Origin: Dryococelus australis | Taxonomy: Eukaryota; Arthropoda; Insecta; Phasmatodea; Phasmatidae | Reading direction: 5' to 3' | Length of the DNA: 64,000 bases | Assembly (NCBI GenBank): GCA_029891345.1 | Contig: CM056995.1 | Location: forward strand, 219,506,260 to 219,570,259 | Part shown: one piece after another, positions 48,994 to 58,442 of the stretch | Layout of the letters: each line of letters opens with the position of its first letter | How positions within the stretch are numbered: the stretch's first letter is position 1 | The notes under the pieces: generated by a model | Seen by the model: the letters and a program-made list of their open reading frames with translations, nothing else | Databases searched by the model: none | What the model was told of the DNA's origin: nothing | Program-made: the position numbers and the translations under genes

Positions 48994-49000
48994 CATTTTA
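48511..49000 (+). pseudogene. Polinton B: phospholipase-A2-like virion protein
   Basis: A hydrophobic N-terminal piece (48511-48644) reads GIPYLTKVLNFIPHSFWNSE. After a one-base shift the frame continues LEMHLPGYNYCGPFTKLNER, with the Ca-binding loop GYNYCGPFT, and then NQFDEDCKFHDIEYR, with the catalytic His-Asp pair intact. A basic tail (SAAVASTMFTKKLGLEIKM) runs into a (TA)n tract. This is the parvovirus-VP1-like PLA2 used by small virions for membrane penetration. The enzymatic core is uninterrupted (about 100 codons), but the start is frameshifted and the end merges with the microsatellite. It is better preserved than the element A copy, where HD has become HN. Confidence 0.85.
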
Positions 49001-49008
49001 ATTTCAAG
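48927..49008. repeat. perfect inverted repeat around (TA)n
   Basis: CTTGAAATTAAAATGTTATA at 48927 is answered by its reverse complement, ending TTTTAATTTCAAG at 49008, with only TA repeats between. The right arm looks like a snap-back copy of the PLA2 gene's end. Confidence 0.95.
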
Positions 49009-49054
49009 ATATATATATATATATGTATATATAATCTGTGTATAAATTATATAA

Positions 49055-49448
49055 ATGAAGATAAAAAGCTTAACTTTCGATATACCATTGATCAATTAGG
49101 AGATTTGGGTATAGATCGATTTTTAATAAAAGAACAACTTGAGAAAAAAATAAGAATTTGAAAGAAGGAAAAAGTTTTAAATTAACTTTACCATTCGCAA
49201 CAGTTAAAAAAATGGCCAATGAAAAAACTGGAAGTGGTTTACATCATGGAGGATTTCTACCAATTTTATTTGCAGCTTAAGGAGCTCTTGGTGCAATAGC
49301 TGGAGGAGCTTGTGTGATTTATAATTATGTTGAACAAACTAAAACAAGTAAAAAATAATTCGAAGTACAACAGAGACACAATTTAGCAATGGAAAATAAA
49401 GCTGGAAGTTGTGCAGTTGCGAAAAAAAGAGGAAGGCCAAAAAAATGA
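49055..49448 (+). pseudogene. Polinton B: Gly/Ala-rich, basic minor virion protein (pX-like)
   Basis: The frame opens MKIKS or, shifted by one, NEDKKLNFRYTIDQLGDLGI. After a shift it reads FKLTLPFATVKKMANEKTGS and GLHHGGFLPILFAA, then stop, GALGAIAGGACVIYNYV, ending AVAKKRGRPKK and TGA at 49446-49448. The hydrophobic Gly/Ala segment and very basic end resemble the small adenovirus-core/pX-like proteins that follow PLA2 in adintovirus-type elements. A role in packing or membrane activity is inferred from that family. At least one stop and one frameshift are present. Confidence 0.6.
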
Positions 49449-49528
49449 ACTCCATTATCCAATATCGATACTGAAAAATATGTGAAAAAAATTATATATT
49501 AAAAATTTCAGAAATGTTTATATGATTA

Positions 49529-50066
49529 ATGAACTACCGAAAAATAAACTCAAAAACTATTGTTTCTTACTATGCTTTAAAAAATGATCTAGATTCAAAA
49601 TATAAAACTATTGTTGCTGATTATGCATTACAAAATGATATCGAATCAAAATACAACACTAGTGTTTCTGATTTATAAACACATGTAGAATCAAAATATA
49701 ATAACATTGTTCTGATTTACGAGATCAAATATATAAAGTTTTTTTTATACAACAGACTATGTTTCTATTGAAAATCGCAGAATTAACAATATCGCAGATC
49801 CTCTTGATGCCAAAGATGCCGTCAATAAAAGATATCGCGATAAAGAAACAAGCGATAAATTGCAAGATTTCAACAAAGTAATTTTGAATTATTGTCATAC
49901 ACTTGTTGATTTGAAAGTTGAAAAAATTAAAGAAGATTCTGTAAAAGAATTAGATTTTAAACTACAAAATTTAAACCAATCTCACATATTTAATTTACAC
50001 GCAGAGTGGAATAAAATTACTAATGTTTTTCACTTAGAAAATGATCAAATTACTTTACTTTTTTGA
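49529..50066 (+). pseudogene. Polinton B: fibre-like protein with 17-residue repeats
   Basis: The N-terminal part (49529-49720) has at least three copies of a 17-residue repeat, SKYKTIVADYALQNDIE, and variants. After a frameshift comes a segment reading YVSIENRRINNIADPLDAKD followed by AVNKRY (about 49755-49845). This resembles the 'R..N..DP.d..DA..K.Y' linker of phage tail fibres and trimeric receptor-binding proteins. A helical stretch LVDLKVEKIKEDSVKELDFK and an open C-terminus to 50066 follow. I infer a trimeric fibre or receptor-binding role from the repeats and motif only. The TAA in the third repeat and the shift near 49745 show it is inactive. Confidence 0.55.
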
Positions 50067-50311
50067 TGGATTGTACTGTTTATAATATAGTCACGGATAT
50101 TCTCATGTTTGATAATAATTTGGCCGTTTTCAAGAGTAATACAAAGGTTGATCACAGCAAGCCTTTGATGTTAACAAAGCTAATAATTTAACTTTTAAAA
50201 TATTAATAAATAAAACATCTCTTTATGCAGATGGAGAGGCGGTGGAAGTAGGAATATTCATTAAATACAAAGATTACCTGTATATATTTTTATTATTCAA
50301 TTGAGAATACT
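50067..50311 (+). other. Polinton B: possible C-terminal part of fibre-like gene
   Basis: Open fragments such as MDCTVYNIVTDILMFDNNLA and DGEAVEVGIFIKYKDY suggest that coding sequence continues in shifted frames between the fibre-like gene and the zinc ribbon. I cannot assign it. Confidence 0.3.
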
Positions 50312-50440
50312 TGGTGTTTGAAGTGCAAGAGAGTCACTAAATATAATAATATAAAAATTGAGAATACCAAAATGAACAATTAGTCCAGAAAATTATATGC
50401 TCGTTGTGCAATTCTAAAAAATCAACATTCTTAAAAAAAA
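50312..50440 (+). pseudogene. Polinton B: small zinc-ribbon protein (DUF5679-like)
   Basis: The frame reads WCLKCKRVTKYNNIKIENTK and, after a stop and a one-base shift, ICSLCNSKKSTFL. Together these give two CxxC knuckles about 30 residues apart, the layout of a short viral zinc ribbon. It is followed by a poly-A run (about 50433-50456). The function of the family is unknown. Confidence 0.5.
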
Positions 50441-50484
50441 AAAAAAAAAAAAAAAATATTTGCTCAATGTGAGAGTAGGAATAA

Positions 50485-50745
50485 TTAATTAATTATATAA
50501 ACCTGCGCGAAAAAAATTTCCAAGAAGAAAAGTTTTATCATATGGCATTAATGATTTGAGGCAAATTGGTCTTGTAGAAATGGATACTGGAAATTAAAAA
50601 GGCATATCTAGCATAAATGAAGGCTTTAAATATTTTATGACAATTATCGATGTTGTTTCGAAATTTGCTTTTGCTTTACCAATAAAAGATAAAACAGCAT
50701 AAATTTAGCAAATGCCTTAATTGTTGTTGAGTATAATTATTTATA
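50485..50745 (+). pseudogene. Polinton B: truncated retroviral-type integrase
   Basis: It starts LYKPARKKFPRRKVLSYGIN, then DLRQIGLVEMDTGN, a stop, and FKYFMTIIDVVSKFAFALPI, ending KDKTA. This is the N-terminal region and first strands of the same integrase family as element A. The first catalytic Asp (expected in the DLVEM strand) is Gly. The second Asp, the catalytic Glu and the chromodomain-like tail are absent: sequence changes abruptly near 50720-50745 to the 3' end of the BRO gene. The element could not have encoded a working integrase in this form. Confidence 0.82.
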
Positions 50746-50775
50746 TTAATGTTGAAATAGTTCCGAAATCACTCA

Positions 50776-51602
50776 ATGTTGCCATTCATGGTTTCCTTCA
50801 TTATTTGATATAAATTGATAGAATTTGGAATATATTCAAATCTCTATAATATTTCACAATTTGGATGTATATCTTCGATTCTTTGATATTGTTTTCGAAG
50901 ATTTCTTATTTGAATTATAATCACATAATAATCATATTCAGAATCATTATTAAATAATTTTAGAATAATAAAAGTTGGATTAAAATTTTGGTTTTGTTTT
51001 TGTGGTACAACATGAGGGGCCAATATCTAATTACCTAATTTCTGCGATTTATTCTATGTACGACTCGGTGAATTGTTTCTGTTAGATTTTCAATATTTTC
51101 ATCTTTAATTCTACTTATATCTTTTAAATTTTCAGTGAGATCATCTTTAATTTTATTTATATCTTTTAAATGATTAACTTCAATTTCGTGCATTTTTTTA
51201 TTTGTTTTATTTGACCTTTGAATAATTGCATTACATTATTTTAAATCTTATATTTGCCATGTTTTCTATTTGATGGAATAACATATTCAAATATTCATGT
51301 TTTAAATTTTTTAGCAATTTCACGATGAGAACTAAAAATTAGTTCATATAAACCACGCTCACTAATATAAACTGCTTTGCCTTCGTTATAAGAGGTGGTA
51401 TGCGTATCATACCACATATTTTTGAAAGAAAATATCTATATTTTGGAGAAACTTTTTTATAAAGAGTGTGTTTTATATTTTGATATTCTAAAATTTCAGC
51501 AACATCTTTACCACAAAACCAGGGCTCATTTTTATCGTCTAATACAACATTTATTTTTTTATTGTTGAGAATTAAATTATTTAAATCAATTAATGTAGTC
51601 AT
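50776..51602 (-). pseudogene. Polinton B: BRO-family (Bro-N) protein
   Basis: Read on the reverse strand from ATG at 51600-51602, the N-terminus has LNNLILNNKKINVVLDDKNE, then PWFCGKDVAEILEYQNIKHT and SPKYRYFLSK. This is the Bro-N domain (pattern '...PWF.akdV...L.Y.n'). After a frameshift GLYELIFSSHREIAKKFKT and VIPSNRKHGKYK match the second half of Bro-N. Next comes a Lys/Ile-rich helical segment, then a C-terminal piece DSEYDYYVIIIQIRNLRKQY and FEYIPNSINLYQ (about 50930-50800). BRO proteins are DNA-binding proteins scattered through large DNA viruses and phages. Its antisense position and the abrupt junction with the cut integrase suggest acquisition or rearrangement. Confidence 0.8.
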
Positions 51603-51680
51603 TTAATTGCCATCTTCTAGTTGTTTGTTCTCTAGTTGTTTTTGTAGTGATTCGGTCATCTTGTATCCGGGGAAATATGT

Positions 51681-51743
<63 letters not shown>

Positions 51744-51987
51744 TGATGAAGAAAACGTAAAATTGAAGAAAATAATTTAATAAAATATAGGCCAAATTCA
51801 TTAATAAATATTGTATGTGGTTGCGTATTTTGTTTTATTCTCTTTTTTGGATAGTGCAAAAATAATATTTGTAATAGCAAGAATAACTATATGTCTTCAT
51901 TTACAAACAAAATTTTTTTTTTACTAAATCTCTCTTAATATTGCCACAATTTGCAGGCTGGATATTTGTCCCGCCTAAAATACCATA
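51603..51987. other. Polinton B: spacer with (TA)n
   Basis: It is non-coding and contains a pure TA tract at about 51684-51738 upstream of the BRO gene start. The overlapping minus-strand ORFs here are TA-repeat artefacts. Confidence 0.7.
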
Positions 51988-52399
51988 ATGAATAAAATAC
52001 AAAATATACATTGGTTATCAGCTTATCTTGATAATATTTCAGCACAGAATTTTCTTCTTCTTAATAATTTTTTCTTCTTAAATGACACACAAAATGGATT
52101 ATCTGCTCTGCAAGTTAAACAATTCACTTGTATTCACCAAACTATAAGATGTAGAAAATAATATATGGTTTAGAGTAACAGATTTTGAAATTTACAAATC
52201 TAATTTTGGTAAAAAAGTTAATTGTATTCTAGAAGGTAAATTAAAAATTCCATTACCAGAGCGCTATGTCAAGGTACGCGATAAAAATTCTTTGAAACTA
52301 ATAAATGAGGGAGAATATTTTAACAAGTATAAAGATTTGAAAGATATGAAAAATGGAAAATTTGTCCATGATCTAAAATTCTTTTCAGCACATTTTTAA
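51988..52399 (+). pseudogene. Polinton B: conserved small protein, possible nucleic-acid binder
   Basis: From ATG 51988 the reading is MNKIQNIHWLSAYLDNISAQ and NGLSALQVKQFTCIH. After a shift near 52130-52160 it is IWFRVTDFEIYKSNFGKKVN, LKIPLPERYVKVRDKNSLKL and GEYFNKYKDLKDM, ending FFSAHF at TAA 52397-52399. The 'yrV.dfe...s.FGkkv...l......LP.Ry' pattern recurs in small Polinton proteins and would suit an OB-fold-like ssDNA-binding protein, but that is inference. About 135 residues if intact. Confidence 0.45.
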
Positions 52400-52458
52400 A
52401 GGCATTAGTTAAGATTTTTTAAATTCTTTTAAAAAAATTTATTTCTTTATAAATAATC

Positions 52459-52761
52459 ATGACCTCGCCTATTCTTCCTTGCAGTTTGTCCAACATTTTA
52501 AAAGTTGGCGATAGTGCAAGTCCGCCGTCTTATAAATTAGACAAAGTATCTGAAAAGCTCAAAAATTTTGTTCGCACATTTCATTTCAATTTACAAAGCT
52601 TGCAATTATCACTCTTAGATAACACTGACAACAAATATGAGCTTCGAGAAATGGGCGAATATCTAGCGAAAATAGAAGAAGTGTTAAAAAAAATTAGTAG
52701 AACTTCGAGTATAACATTTTTTTGTTTGTCGTCAATGTTCTTGAGTAGTACTGAATGGTAA
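52459..52761 (+). CDS. Polinton B: uncharacterised 100-residue ORF
   Basis: This is an open frame from ATG to TAG with a codon-like composition and the reading SYKLDKVSEKLKNFVRTFHF, then LRDNT-like charged helices such as REMGEYLAKIEEVLKKISRT. It is helical in character, with a hydrophobic end (FFCLSSMFLSS). I do not recognise the family. It lies between two other Polinton genes on the same strand at typical spacing, which supports it being a real former gene. It may have been shortened by a late frameshift. Confidence 0.45.
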   Translation: MTSPILPCSLSNILKVGDSASPPSYKLDKVSEKLKNFVRTFHFNLQSLQLSLLDNTDNKYELREMGEYLAKIEEVLKKISRTSSITFFCLSSMFLSSTEW

Positions 52762-52883
52762 TACTTGAAAATCTACAAAATATTTACTATTTTTATCAAT
52801 GAATATGGTTTGTATAGAAATGGTTGACTTGTTTTTATTTTTCTTTATCTTAATAAAATTTATTTATTTATAAATAACAATGT

Positions 52884-53369
52884 AATCGCCACTCTCTTGT
52901 GAAACTGAGAATAGCAAGCAGTGTAAAAAATGTGGTGAAGTTTTAAACATTGAATGTTTTCCATCACAAAAACACACAAAAGATAAGCAGATTAACACAT
53001 GTAAAAAATGTTACAATGAATATTCTAGAAGTCGCTATGAATTTAAAAAAAGGCGTAGTATTTTGCGAATGTGAAAAATCTGTTTGCAAGGTAAATTTCG
53101 AAAAGCACAAATATTCTAAATTGCATAATAATTATGAAATTTTACAAGCCGATTCTTCAAGCAAGGCCTGCATAGTATGCAGGGAGAATAAATCTATCGA
53201 TGATTTCGCATCTCATAAAAACAGAATAGATAAGCGTTTTAACACTTACAAAAAATGTTATATCGAATATGCTAAACGACATTATGAGTCAAAAAAAGAG
53301 AAAGCGCAATGCGAATGCGGAAAAAATGTAGAAAAGCATAAAATAGTAAATCATATATTGCAGCAATAG
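52884..53369 (+). pseudogene. Polinton B: duplicated zinc-binding protein
   Basis: Two similar halves are seen. The first reads KQCKKCGEVLNIECFPSQ, INTCKKCYNEYSRSRYEFKK and, one base shifted, VFCECEKSVCKVNFEKHKYS. The second reads KACIVCRENKSIDDFASHKN, FNTYKKCYIEYAKRHYESKK and AQCECGKNVEKHKIVNH. Each half thus has a CxxC...CxxC pair (the second has Tyr for one Cys) followed by a C-x-C...H...H unit. The 'C..C......F......C..C' pattern is like the zinc part of HNH/recombination endonuclease VII-type proteins, but no nuclease motif follows. The frameshift near 53040-53055 is the only lesion I see. Role unknown. Confidence 0.6.
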
Positions 53370-53441
53370 ATATTCTAAGTGAACTCGAGCATTACCCGAC
53401 TTCATAAATTTTTATTACAAGAATACTTATTATATATAAAT

Positions 53442-53832
53442 ATGGCGACGAGCAACCTAGTGGGTGAGTTAAGAGATAAGAAATTGCGCGAGTTGAGAAT
53501 TATAGGTAGAGAATTAAAAATTAAAAAATTATGTAAATTACATAAAGATGATTTTATTGCAAATATTATTTAAAAAAGGGAACATAATTCGAAAAATCCT
53601 ATCGAGAATCTAAATGATTTAACAGTTCTGAAATTAAGATCTAAAGCTAAAAGCTTTAACATAAAAAATATATATATAATTTAAGAAAAGCTGATTTAAT
53701 TAGAGCTCGTATGCCAATGATTAAAAATGAACAAAGAAAAAGAAACTTTGGAAATTTACCTCTTCCAAATGGCAAAATAATATATAGAAAAGCTAAAAAA
53801 ACTTTTAAAAAAAAATTTCCCTTTTTCCAGTA
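53442..53832 (+). pseudogene. Polinton B: SAP-like DNA-binding segment
   Basis: From ATG 53442 the reading is MATSNLVGELRDKKLRELR and GRELKIKKLCKLHKDDFIA, then VLKLRSKAKSFNIKNIY with LRKADLIRARMP. These are two SAP-like helix-turn-helix units ('L...k....L.i......k..li'), followed by a very basic tail (YRKAKKTFKKKF) and TAG near 53830. It precedes the polymerase and could be a separate small DNA-binding protein or the polymerase N-terminus. Frameshifts occur near 53573 and 53675. Confidence 0.5.
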
Positions 53833-53864
53833 GTGTAAGTGTGAACAGAAAAAATAGAAAAATT

Positions 53865-56800
53865 AATAATACATACGAAGTTGAGAAAACTTTCAAGTGC
53901 AGGTTATCAACATATAACATCGAAAACAATTAGAATATAGTGTTGCCCAGAAATTTGTTAGCATCGCTAAAGCAACAATTATTCAGCATATTACACGATC
54001 AACTTATAAAACTTAGTGCTGTAAAGTCTAACATTAAATTTGCTGCTCATTTTCGAAGCCGAAAAATTGGCGAGATTCGAATTTTCGACGACATTCACTC
54101 ACACGCATTTACAATATTCAATGAGGGAGACATTGAAAAAATGTACAAACAAATAACAAATTAAATAATTGCACGAATAGAAAACACTGAAAGAAGCATC
54201 TCAGATTGGGCCCTACATAGCATAATTGGGTTGCAACTAGCAATAAATAAGAATAATCTATTAAATGGCTCGTCATATAGTGAACTACCAGGTGTGATTA
54301 AGAATAAAAAAGCATTCATTAATGCCAAGAATGATGATGAAAAATGTTTTATTTGGGCAATAAAATCTGCACTGTTTCCTGCTGAAAAAAGCCCACAAAG
54401 AATATCTAAATATAAAAATGTGGGTGTTAACATTGACAAAGTATTAGATAAATTTGAACATCCTATAAAAATCGATGATATTCCAAAAATAGAAAACCAA
54501 ATTGATGTTTCTATAAATGTGTACCCTATTGATGATAAATTCAATGTTTATCCGCTAAACTTAATAAAAATAACAAAGACCAACACAAATTTACTTTATT
54601 TTAAAATTGGTGAAAACTCACGTTATTGTTGATAAAATATTTATCGAAGTTGCTTTCAGCACAAAAAAGTAAACATAAAAGTAAAATGTATATTTGCGAT
54701 ATGTGTCTTCAATTTTTTATTCTCAAGAGAACTTAAATAAACACACAGACGATTGTTAAAAAAAATAAACCTGTGAAGATAATCTTGCCTTCAAAAGGCG
54801 AACAAATCAAATTTAAAAATATAAAACACACTACGAAAGTCCCATTCTCAATATATGCAGATTTTGAATCAATTTTCAAGAAAATATCAACCACCCAACC
54901 ATATCCAAGAGAAATAAAAAAATTTAACTTAATCAAAAAATATTTGGTTTTAACCGAGGACGATATCGATAATGGTATTTACAAAGAAATACTCAAAGAA
55001 AAATATAAACTTACAAATGCACAAATAAATAACATTGATTTAAAGTTGAATGACGAATCATATACAATGAAATATCAGCTAGATGAAGCATATGGTTTTT
55101 GCTATTATATTGTATCTACTTATGGCAATTATAAAACACCAGTTGTATATCACGGCCCAGAGGAGCATAAATTTTTTATAGAGTAAATAAAAAGAGAACT
55201 AGATTAGATTGGTGAAATATATTCACAAATTGAGCCATTGCACCCACTAACAACAGAATAAAAAAATATTATATAGGAAATTAAAAAATGCACCCTGTGC
55301 GAGTGCGAATATTCCAAGGACAATAAAACAAAAGTGTGTCATCATGATCATATTGTGGAAAATTTATTAAGCTAACATGCAACAATTGTAATTTACAATC
55401 AAAATTAGCAAATTTTGTAGCAATTAATTTTCATAACTTAGCTGATTATGGTGCTCACTTATTCATTAAAGAGTTAGGCTATGATGAAAAAAAAAAGATA
55501 GATTTACTTGCGAATAACGAAGAAAAGTTTCTAACATTTGGGAATAAAAAACAGAAAATTTGAAGATAAGATTCATAGACACATTCAAATTTATGCCTAC
55601 TAGTTTAGATATACTATCGTATAATTTAACTAAAGAACAAATTAAACACAAACAAAAACATTTTCCAGAGGATAAAATAGATTTGGTTATTAAAGAAGGT
55701 GTTTACCCCTATGATTATATGGAAGATTTTTAAAAAAATTTAACGAAACTCAACTTCCCCAAAGGAGTGAGTTTTATATTAATTTAATCGAAAATAGTAT
55801 ATCTGATGATTACAAACATGCAAAAAATATATGGAACCAATTTAATATAAAAATCCTGATGAGTATCATTATTTATATTTAAAAAGTGATGTACTATTGT
55901 TAGCAGAAATATTCGAAAATTTTAGAAGCACATGTATAAATTCATATGGTCTAGAACCTGCGTGGTATTTTACAGCACTAGGTTTATCATGGGAGGTGAT
56001 GTTAAAAATGACTAAATAACCATTAGATTTATTACATGATTGTGATATGATATTAATGATTGAAAAAGGAATTCGAGGCGGTATTTCACAATGTTGTAAG
56101 CGATATGCTAAAGCAAATAAGAAATATCTTGAAGATTTTATTCCAAATCAAGAGTAAAATTATTTAGCATATCTTGATGCGAATAATTTATATGGCTGGG
56201 CAATGTCGCAGCATTTATCATATGGTGGTTTCGAGTGGGTGTACTGTGCATTAAATTATTTAAATTATTGGAATGAAAAAATATTAAAATTGGAGAATGA
56301 TTCTGAGTATGGTTATATATTAGAAGTTGATTTGGAATATCCCCAAGAAATACATAATTTCCACAAAGATCTTCCATTTTGTCCAGAAAATAAGTTAGTT
56401 CCAGGTACCAATGAATTTAAACTATTAACAACTTTACATAAAAAAGAATAATATATACTACAATATCATAGTTTGAAACAGACTGAAGCTTACAAAAATA
56501 CACAGAATGTTGACATTTAATCAATCTGATTGGTTAAAGAAATACATGGATTTCAACACAATGATGAGGATTATTGCAAAGAATTATTTTTAAAAAATTT
56601 TACGATCTGATGAATAAGTCTGTCTTTGGTAAAACAATGGAGAATATAAGAAACAGAGTAGATATAAGGCTCGTTTTAAGTGAAAAAATTTGCGAGAAAT
56701 TAGTGGCAAAGACAAATTTTAAGAAAAGTACTGTATTTAATGAGAATCTTGCAGCTGTTCACATGAATAAAACTAATGTAAAATTAAATAAACCTATTTA

Positions 56801-57358
56801 TGTGGGCATATATTTCGAAAGAATTTATGTACGATTTTCACTATAAAATTATGAAGCCAAAATATGGTGATAACATTTAATTGTGTTTTCAGGATACCGA
56901 CTCTTATTTTTATAACATTAAAACAGAACATTTTTATGAAGACATGAAGTCGATGCTAGATAAATTTGACGAGTGCTTATCCAAAAGACAATATTTATAA
57001 CATACTGCAAATAAATAAAAAGATTTTAGACAAAATAAAAATGAGTGTAATGGCAATGTAATTAAAGAATTCGTTGGTTTACGAGAAAAGATGTATGGAT
57101 ACAGAGTTGAGGATAAACAAACAAAACGCAAAATGTGTGACAAAATGTGTAGTCAACAAAAAAATTAATTTTTATGACTATAAGAAAAGTGTGCTTGATG
57201 AGAAAATTCAATATACTACAATGAATTTGATAAGAAGTGAGAAACACAAACTATATACAGTAGAAGATAATAAAATTGCTCTCAGTCCTTGTGATAACAA
57301 GAGAATTATACTAGAAAATAAAATAGATACACTGCCATATGGATATCAAAATTTATAG
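53865..57358 (+). pseudogene. polB: Polinton B: protein-primed-type DNA polymerase B
   Basis: This is the replicative polymerase with a 3'-5' exonuclease. Landmarks in order: an N-terminal extension (FRSRKIGEIRIFDDIHSHAF at 54055; NKKAFINAKNDDEKCFIWAI at 54300); Exo I YADFES (54860); a Cys/His knuckle with HHDH (about 55330); Exo II NLADYGAHL (55435); Exo [14 protein letters not shown] (55880); RGGIS (56075); motif A LDANNLYGWAMS (56175); motif B SVFGKTMENIRNR (56615); motif C DTDSYF (56896); EFVGLREKMYGYR (57070); and the conserved C-terminus RSEKHKLYTVE to 57358. Length is right for the family (about 1,150 codons). Catalytic acids DAN and DTDS are still visible, but more than ten stops or shifts scatter the reading over all three frames. 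Confidence 0.93.
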
Positions 57359-57669
57359 TTATTTTTTTTTATTCTCCACTAGCGGTATTTCACTGCTAGT
57401 CAAATCTTCATAATTTTATTAATGAGATTTGGGTCCCAACTATTTCTGAAAGAAACATTTTATATTTTATTAATAATAGGTGCGATGAGTAAAAAAAAAA
57501 TATTAGAAATCATATGATGAATTAGGTGTCAGTGATTCACTGACACTTGGTGCTGTATAAAAATTATTCATCACACCTATTTCTGAAAGAAATGTTTTAT
57601 ATTTTGAAGATATTATGGCGTGTCTAAAACAGGGATGCCTTTTATGTTTTCTAATAAAATACCAATATT
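57359..57669. other. Polinton B: convergent spacer
   Basis: It separates the 3' ends of the polymerase (+) and the penton-like gene (-). A near-repeated phrase TTTCTGAAAGAAA with CATTTTATATTTT occurs at about 57443 and 57583. A hairpin-forming AGTGATTCACT core lies near 57530-57545 and could act as a bidirectional 3' end signal; this is inference only. Confidence 0.4.
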
Positions 57670-58388
57670 TTAAACTTCTATAATTTCCAAAACAACATCG
57701 ATATCAGAACCATCAAAATCAATTAAATTTCAAATTTCATCTCTTATTTCCAAAGAAAAATAAAATTTAATTGCCCTTTATTGATTCTATAAAAAAATTG
57801 AAAATGGCTGCTTATAAATAATATAGTCTCTAAAACCAAACATGGTTTTTGGTGGAAAACTAGCAATTGTATTAGCTGCCAAGTGGTTAGATTCGTCATA
57901 TTTTTTTAACATGCCATATTGCAAATTACAATGAACATTGATTGTTTTATATGGAAAAAAATTAGGCAATTCAGTGCCTACAAATTTTTTATCTTTTTCA
58001 GTTGTTAATTTTCGTTCAAAACCGAGAATGTTGGACAAACTATCAGAAGTTTTATATCAAACTTGGTTTTAATTGTTATTATATTTTTCACATTGTATGT
58101 TATTTCAATTTTATTTGTTGAAAATTGCTCAATTAAATGTAAATCTTCTTTTAATGATTCAACATCGTATTTGCCTCTGGGAATATTTATAATTGTATTT
58201 TGATCAACAACAGGATTAATTTTTTTTTCAATTGCAGTTATAGTATTGTTGTCTACATTTGGAGTTAAAAACTTTGCATGATAACTAATTAATGTTATCG
58301 ATTTATCTTTATGAATTAGATCGTAGTGAAGTTTCTTCTTTAGATTAGAACTATTGTTTGTTAACTTGAAAACTTTATTATTATCCAT
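57670..58388 (-). pseudogene. Polinton B: penton-like minor capsid protein
   Basis: The reverse strand from ATG 58386-58388 reads MDNNKVFKLTNNSSNLKKKL, FLTPNVDNNTITAIE and NTIINIPRGKYDVESLKEDL. After a shift near 58020 it reads LSNILGFERKLT, YKTINVHCNLQYGMLKK and ASFPPKTMFGFRDYIIYKQP. The end LIDFDGSDIDVVLEIIEV is followed by TAA 57670-57672. The 'LL.f......G......i..i.v.CnI..g......n.l.sf.p...pG' layout and the length (about 239 residues) fit the penton/single-jelly-roll vertex protein of Polintons. It is broken by two or three shifts. It is convergent with the polymerase and divergent from the ATPase. Confidence 0.62.
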
Positions 58389-58442
58389 TTATTACAAAAA
58401 ATATTGTAATTTATTGAAAAAAGTTGACTGGGTCGTTGGTGT

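Noticed and set aside
51586..51880. Tyr-Ile repeat ORFs
   Set aside because: These are translations of the (TA)n tract; only the part inside the BRO gene frame is meaningful.
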